Below are positions 6,656-9,975 of a stretch of 9,975 bases of DNA, in pieces. Every line of letters starts with the position of its first letter. The first letter of the stretch is position 1. The translations under genes were made by a program, and so were the position numbers. Under the pieces are notes generated by a model, which saw only the letters and a program-made list of their open reading frames with translations, had not been told where the DNA came from and did no database searches. Where the stretch lies: NCBI GenBank assembly GCA_000715685.1, contig KL569427.1, forward strand, positions 12,652 to 22,626, written 5' to 3'. This stretch comes from Streptomyces lilacinus (GTDB lineage Bacteria > Actinomycetota > Actinomycetes > Streptomycetales > Streptomycetaceae).

Positions 6656-6858
6656 AGGGCAGATGGAGATGACGGCCTCACTCTGCCCGAGTGCGGCATG
6701 CAGGGAGGGAGCTGTCGTGAGCCCTGCGTCGTTCGCCCGACGACGCGTGGCCGGGCTACGCCCGTTGGGGACCCGAAGGACCCGGTGCCCGCGAGGACGG
6801 CCTGCTTGCCAATGGCGGCGCCCATAGAGCCGGGATGCAGCAGGGTGAAGGTGGTCAT
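6656..6858 (-). pseudogene. NAD(P)-dependent oxidoreductase, N-terminal remnant with frameshift
   Basis: From the ATG at 6858 (GGAGA seven bases upstream) the frame reads MTTFTLLHPGSMGAAIGKQA and VLAG, the Rossmann start of a 6-phosphogluconate dehydrogenase-like NAD(P)-binding protein. The frame is lost between 6786 and 6787. Restoring one C on the gene strand gives AGHRVLRVPNGRSPATRRRA, then NDAGLTTAPSLHAALGQSE and AVISICP, which continues the fold through its second nucleotide-binding half. Similarity stops at about 6656. Relatives are around 260-300 residues, so roughly three quarters of the gene is missing. Bases 6611-6655 between the break and the palindrome are unassigned. TATACG about 25 bases above the ATG could be a -10 element. 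The gene is divergent from the IS5 transposase, with about 100 bases between the starts. Confidence 0.7.
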
Positions 6859-6958
6859 GACGTGTCTCCGTGGCGGCCGTATAGGGGCTGGCGTGGACGA
6901 GAGTGCCGACCGCTCTCGAGGGCTCAGGCGGCTGTGCTGGGCCTGCGCCCCGGAGGGG

Positions 6959-7730
6959 GTGGTTACGACCGAGACTCGTGGTGGGCGCAAGCCGTGGGAG
7001 GTTGGCGATGGGCTGTGGGAGCGTATCGAGCCGCTGTTGCCGGTGATTGAGCGGCGCTTCCGGTACCCGGGGCGTCGTCGGCTCGATGACCGGCGGGTTC
7101 TGTGCGGCATCCTGTTCGTGCTCTACACCGGCATCCCCTGGCGCTACCTCCCGCAGGAACTCGGCTACGGCTCCGGATGACCTGCTGGAGGCGACTGCGG
7201 GAATGGAACGAGCGTCGGTCGACTCGAGCCATCTGCGGGCGATGAAAGGTGGTGCGGCCGCCGGCCCGTCTCCGGTGGACCGGGGCAGGACTGCCAGCAA
7301 GCACCGCGTGATCGTCGAGGCCCACGGCATTCCGCTGGCCGCCACGCTGACCGGCGGCAACCGCAACGACGTGACCCAGCTGATCCCACTGATCCAAGCC
7401 GTCCCGCCGATCCGAGGCAAACGCGGCCAACCACTGCATCGCCCCAAGCACCTCTACGCCGACCGCGGCTACGACCACGAGAGCTACCGCGACCAGGTCC
7501 GACGGTTCGAAATCACCCCGCACATCGCCCGACGCGGCACCGAACACGGCTCCGGACTCGGCGTCCACCGCTGGGTCGTGGAAGGTGCCATCGCACTACT
7601 GCACTGGTTCCGCCGCCTACGCATCCGCTGGGAGATCCGCGACGACATCCACCGGCCCTTCATCGCCCTCGGTTGTGCCGTCATCTGCTGGCGCCGACCG
7701 AGGACCCTCTCTGATTCCAGGCCCAAGTAA
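6959..7730 (+). pseudogene. IS5-family transposase, frameshifted and internally deleted
   Basis: This is a DDE transposase of the IS5 family in three frames. The first piece (from GTG 6959) has TETRGGRKPWEVGDGLWERI, EPLLP, then RRFRYPGRRRLDDRRVLCGI and IPWRYLPQELGYGSG, ending at about 7176. Restoring one C there gives GMTCWRRLREWNE in the second frame to about 7212. The third frame resumes at RASVDSSHLRAMKGG, with the ~24 residues usually found between these blocks absent. It then runs unbroken to TAA at 7730. The catalytic Asp (VDSSHLRA), Asp (YADRGYD) and Glu (HRWVVE) are present, but the residues after the Glu differ from the usual VVERTFAWL. The ending (CWRRPRTLSDSRPK) is not the normal family C-terminus. 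I could not find terminal inverted repeats or a target duplication, so the element limits are unknown. The N-terminal piece alone would stop at 7180. It cannot transpose on its own. Confidence 0.8.
7710..7727 (+). repeat. Direct repeat copy 1 (left of propeller gene)
   Basis: TCTGATTCCAGGCCCAAG here matches TCTGATTCCAGTCCTAAG at 8691-8708 in 16 of 18 bases. The two copies bracket the RCC1-like gene. This copy is inside the last codons of the transposase remnant (SDSRPK). Confidence 0.5.
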
Positions 7731-7741
7731 GGTGGCATCCC

Positions 7742-8629
7742 ATGTCGCGAACTCGCGCCGAGCCCAAGGAGGCGCAATTGCTCGCCAACCCGTCGGCGCT
7801 GGCGGCCGGAAGGCGTCATTCGGTCGGACGGCGCTGGGACGGAACCGTTCTCGCCGTGGGCAATACCGCAGCCGCAGAATGTCGTGTCGAGCATTGGGAA
7901 GACGTCGTCGTGGTGGCAGCCGGCAACGTCCATACCGCGACGAACACAGGCAGGTCTCATACGGTGGGACTCCGGTCGGACGGCACGGTCCTGGCAACGG
8001 GCTGGAATGGCGATGGGCAATGTGATGTCGCCGGATGGCGAGGCGTCACGGCCGTGGCCGCAGGCTGGCGCCGCACGCTCGGGCTACTCGCGAACGGCCG
8101 CGTGCTGGCGGTCGGCCGGAGTTCGGAAGGACAGTGCGACGTGCAGTCCTGGCGCGAGATGGTCGTCCTCTCGTGTGGTGACTGGCACTCGGTCGGCGTC
8201 CGGTCGGACGGTTCTGCACTGGCCGCGGGGAACAACCGACGAGGGCAGTGCGCGGTTGAAGGGTGGCGTGACCTAGCTGCCATTTCGGCCGGGTATCTCC
8301 ATACCGTCGGCCTCAGAGCCGACGGGCGGGCAGTAGCGACCGGAGACCGCGCAACCGGGGCGTGCGAGGTCGATGAGTGGGAAGACGTAGTGGCGCTCAA
8401 CGCGGGCAGCTACCACACCGTCGGGGTCACTGCGTCCGGACGGGTCCTCGCGGCGGGAGACAACAGCTACGGACAGTGCGAAGTCGGCGATTGGCACGAC
8501 ATTGTCGCCGTGGCGGCCGGTTCAACGCACACCCTTGGCCTGCGCGCCAACGGCACAGTCGTGACCGCAGGCAACAATGCCGACAGACAGTGCGAAGTCG
8601 ATGACTGGTCCGGAGTCCAGCTTCCATAA
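7742..8629 (+). CDS. RCC1/BLIP-II-like seven-bladed beta-propeller protein
   Basis: The 295-residue protein is almost wholly seven RCC1-type repeats, each reading roughly AAG-xx-HTVGLR-xDG-xVLA-xG-N-xx-GQC-xV-xxW-xxVVAV. Cysteines fall at 47, 94, 132, 170, 208, 246 and 284 and tryptophans five residues later each time, giving an exact 38-residue period from blade 2 on. Blade 2 carries nine extra residues (NVHTATNTG). Seven blades matches eukaryotic RCC1 and the Streptomyces beta-lactamase inhibitor BLIP-II, so a protein-binding role is likely, but the partner is unknown. Unlike BLIP-II it has no signal peptide: the N-terminus (MSRTRAEPKEAQLL) is charged, so it should be cytoplasmic. The start is set by AAGGTGG at 7729-7735, six bases ahead of the ATG and overlapping the transposase stop. 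G+C looks a little lower than in neighbours. It lies between an IS5 remnant and a beheaded protease gene, so it was probably acquired. Confidence 0.9.
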   Translation: MSRTRAEPKEAQLLANPSALAAGRRHSVGRRWDGTVLAVGNTAAAECRVEHWEDVVVVAAGNVHTATNTGRSHTVGLRSDGTVLATGWNGDGQCDVAGWRGVTAVAAGWRRTLGLLANGRVLAVGRSSEGQCDVQSWREMVVLSCGDWHSVGVRSDGSALAAGNNRRGQCAVEGWRDLAAISAGYLHTVGLRADGRAVATGDRATGACEVDEWEDVVALNAGSYHTVGVTASGRVLAAGDNSYGQCEVGDWHDIVAVAAGSTHTLGLRANGTVVTAGNNADRQCEVDDWSGVQLP

Positions 8630-8690
8630 GCCCCCGGGCCGCACACCCGCGAACTGACACACCGTCACTCTCCCGGCCCAGAGACCTCAT

Positions 8691-8708
8691 TCTGATTCCA
8701 GTCCTAAG
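8691..8708 (+). repeat. Direct repeat copy 2 (right of propeller gene)
   Basis: This is the second copy of the 18-base repeat (partner 7710-7727). It sits at the point where the S41 peptidase frame becomes recognisable (SDSSPKRELRETW). The two mismatches fall at third codon positions of the shared frame (AGG/AGT, CCC/CCT). Confidence 0.5.
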
Positions 8709-8735
8709 CGCGAGCTGCGGGAGACCTGGCGGATC

Positions 8736-9959
8736 GTGGAGAACCTCCCACCCTTCGTCGAGGCGCAGGCGCCGATGGGCACCGCGTTGGCCGAGGGCTT
8801 GGACCTCGACATGGACGAAGCCAACCGTGCCAAGGTGATGCTGTTCGCGCCGCACGTCGTCGCCCAGAAGAAAGCCCTCGAAGCGGACGAGGCCGTCCCC
8901 GAGGTACGCGCCGGCGAGATCGCCACCTCGATGCCCGGTTCGTTCCGGGCGCATAAGGTGCCGACTTCCTCCGGCACCTTCGGCTACATCCGGATCTTCA
9001 CCTTCTCCGAGCGCAACGTGGAGGGATTCGTCAGTGAGTTCATCCGCCTGCTCGGCCTGATGCCGGACCGCGGATTGATCCTGGACGTCAGGGACAACGG
9101 TGGCGGCATCATCTTCAACGCCGAGTTCACCCTGCAGACGCTCACCCCGCACCGCATCGCCCCCGAGCCGTCGCAGTTCATCAACACCCCGCTCAACCTG
9201 CAGATCTGCCGCAAGCACCAGGACGAGTTGGGCGCCTGGGTGCCCTCCATGGAACAGGCCGTCGAGACCGGCACCACCTTCTCCAGCGCCGTCCCCCTCA
9301 CACCCGAGGAGGGAGCCAACGCGATCGGCCAGCAGTACTTCGGCCCGGTTGTCCTCATCACCAACGCACGCTGCTATTCGGCCACCGACATCTTCGCCGC
9401 CGGCTTCCAGGACCACCGGATCGGCCCCGTCCTCGGCACCGACGAGAACACCGGCGCCGGCGGAGCCAACGTCTGGATCCACAAGGACCTCGTAGAACTC
9501 CTCGAGGACGAGCCCGACACTCCGTACGTGCGGCTGCCGAAGGGAGCCGGCATGCGGGTGGCGATCCGCCGCACCCTGCGGGTCGGCGCCAACTCCGGCA
9601 CGCCGGTGGAGGACCTCGGCATCACCCCGGACGTGCTCCACCAGATGACCCGCCGGGACCTGCTGGAGGGCAACGCCGACCTCTTCGAGCGCGCCGGGCA
9701 GATCCTCGAGAGCCTGACGCCGCACCACGTGTCCATCACAGACGCGACCACAGCCGACGGGGCTCTGCAGCTCAAGGTCAAAACCACCAACATCGACCGG
9801 TTGGACGTCTACGTCGACCAGCGCCCACGCGCCTCCGTCGACCTCGCCGACGGCGAGTCCGACATCACCGTCCCCGACGCCGCCGCCGCTCGCTCCGCCC
9901 GCGTGGAGGGTTTCGCCGACAGCCGACTCGTTGCCAGCAAAACCGCGCTGCTCTCTTAA
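8736..9959 (+). CDS. S41 family peptidase, 5'-truncated
   Basis: This is a serine peptidase of family S41 (C-terminal-processing/tricorn core type). Numbered from the GTG at 8736, it shows the strand GYIRIFTF (83-90), the hallmark GLILDVRDNGGG (113-124), the nucleophile region LITNARCYSATDIFAAG with Ser215, then GTDENTGAGGANVW (234-247) and DLGITPDV (293-300). The last ~70 residues form an extra beta-rich tail. No Lys follows Ser215 where CtpA-like enzymes have one, so a tricorn-like set (Ser plus Glu237, with a His elsewhere) is more likely. The frame is open from 8658, and protein-like sequence begins at about 8703 (PKRELRETWRIVENL), but there is no ATG or Shine-Dalgarno site. The usual N-terminal signal or PDZ part is absent. 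GTG 8736 is only the first possible start. The gene was probably beheaded by the event that placed the IS5/propeller segment upstream. Confidence 0.8.
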   Translation: MENLPPFVEAQAPMGTALAEGLDLDMDEANRAKVMLFAPHVVAQKKALEADEAVPEVRAGEIATSMPGSFRAHKVPTSSGTFGYIRIFTFSERNVEGFVSEFIRLLGLMPDRGLILDVRDNGGGIIFNAEFTLQTLTPHRIAPEPSQFINTPLNLQICRKHQDELGAWVPSMEQAVETGTTFSSAVPLTPEEGANAIGQQYFGPVVLITNARCYSATDIFAAGFQDHRIGPVLGTDENTGAGGANVWIHKDLVELLEDEPDTPYVRLPKGAGMRVAIRRTLRVGANSGTPVEDLGITPDVLHQMTRRDLLEGNADLFERAGQILESLTPHHVSITDATTADGALQLKVKTTNIDRLDVYVDQRPRASVDLADGESDITVPDAAAARSARVEGFADSRLVASKTALLS

Positions 9960-9975
9960 AGCTCGTAACACGATC

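Noticed and set aside
6899..6917. GAGAG/CTCTC hairpin as an IS5 terminal repeat or terminator
   Set aside because: The stem is only five base pairs and has no partner at the right end of the transposase remnant.
7742..8629. Regular ~114-base repeat spacing as a CRISPR-like or tandem DNA repeat
   Set aside because: The period is 38 codons of diverged RCC1-type blades; the DNA copies are not near-identical and there are no spacers.
8427..9971. 514-codon open frame on the minus strand
   Set aside because: It lies opposite the S41 peptidase and the end of the propeller gene, both with clear family motifs, and its own translation has no recognisable domain; it is a GC-bias shadow.

Overview
High-GC DNA (roughly 70% G+C) with strong G/C bias at third codon positions, AGGA/GGAGG-type Shine-Dalgarno sites, Streptomyces-style paralogue families (Eis-like acetyltransferase, ankyrin/DUF protein, small membrane proteins, IS5-family transposases). 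The best guess is Streptomyces or a close actinomycete. The density of broken genes and insertion-sequence remnants suggests an accessory segment such as a chromosome arm, but this is inferred.

Layout. Bases 2-484 hold the 3' part of a plus-strand gene with a possible Cys-His deamidase-like motif. A small two-helix membrane protein (643-951) follows, with a candidate ECF-sigma promoter ahead of it. Bases 1074-1674 are decayed DNA: an IS5-family transposase collapsed to three conserved blocks, running tail to tail into a VOC/glyoxalase pseudogene with two stops and two frameshifts. A TetX-like FAD monooxygenase gene (1740-2863) diverges from that pseudogene and is broken by a one-base deletion.

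Bases 2967-6536 are all minus strand and read as one transcription unit: a truncated membrane-protein gene fused by deletion to an N-terminally truncated Eis-family GNAT acetyltransferase, then an ankyrin-repeat/DUF protein, then a three-helix membrane protein. Upstream of it lie a palindrome and the first ~65 codons of a frameshifted NAD(P)-dependent oxidoreductase gene.

Bases 6959-7730 are a second IS5-family transposase, frameshifted and internally deleted. Directly behind it, with its ribosome-binding site touching the transposase stop codon, sits an intact gene for a seven-bladed RCC1/BLIP-II-like beta-propeller (7742-8629) with a strict 38-residue period. It is bracketed by an 18-base imperfect direct repeat. 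Next is a 5'-truncated S41 peptidase gene that runs almost to the window end.

No complete new multi-gene system stands out. The most notable points are the propeller gene inserted between an IS remnant and a beheaded protease gene, the deletion fusion at ~6240, the collapsed transposase, and four frameshifts that each look like the loss of a single C before an A. No tRNA, rRNA or CRISPR array was seen.
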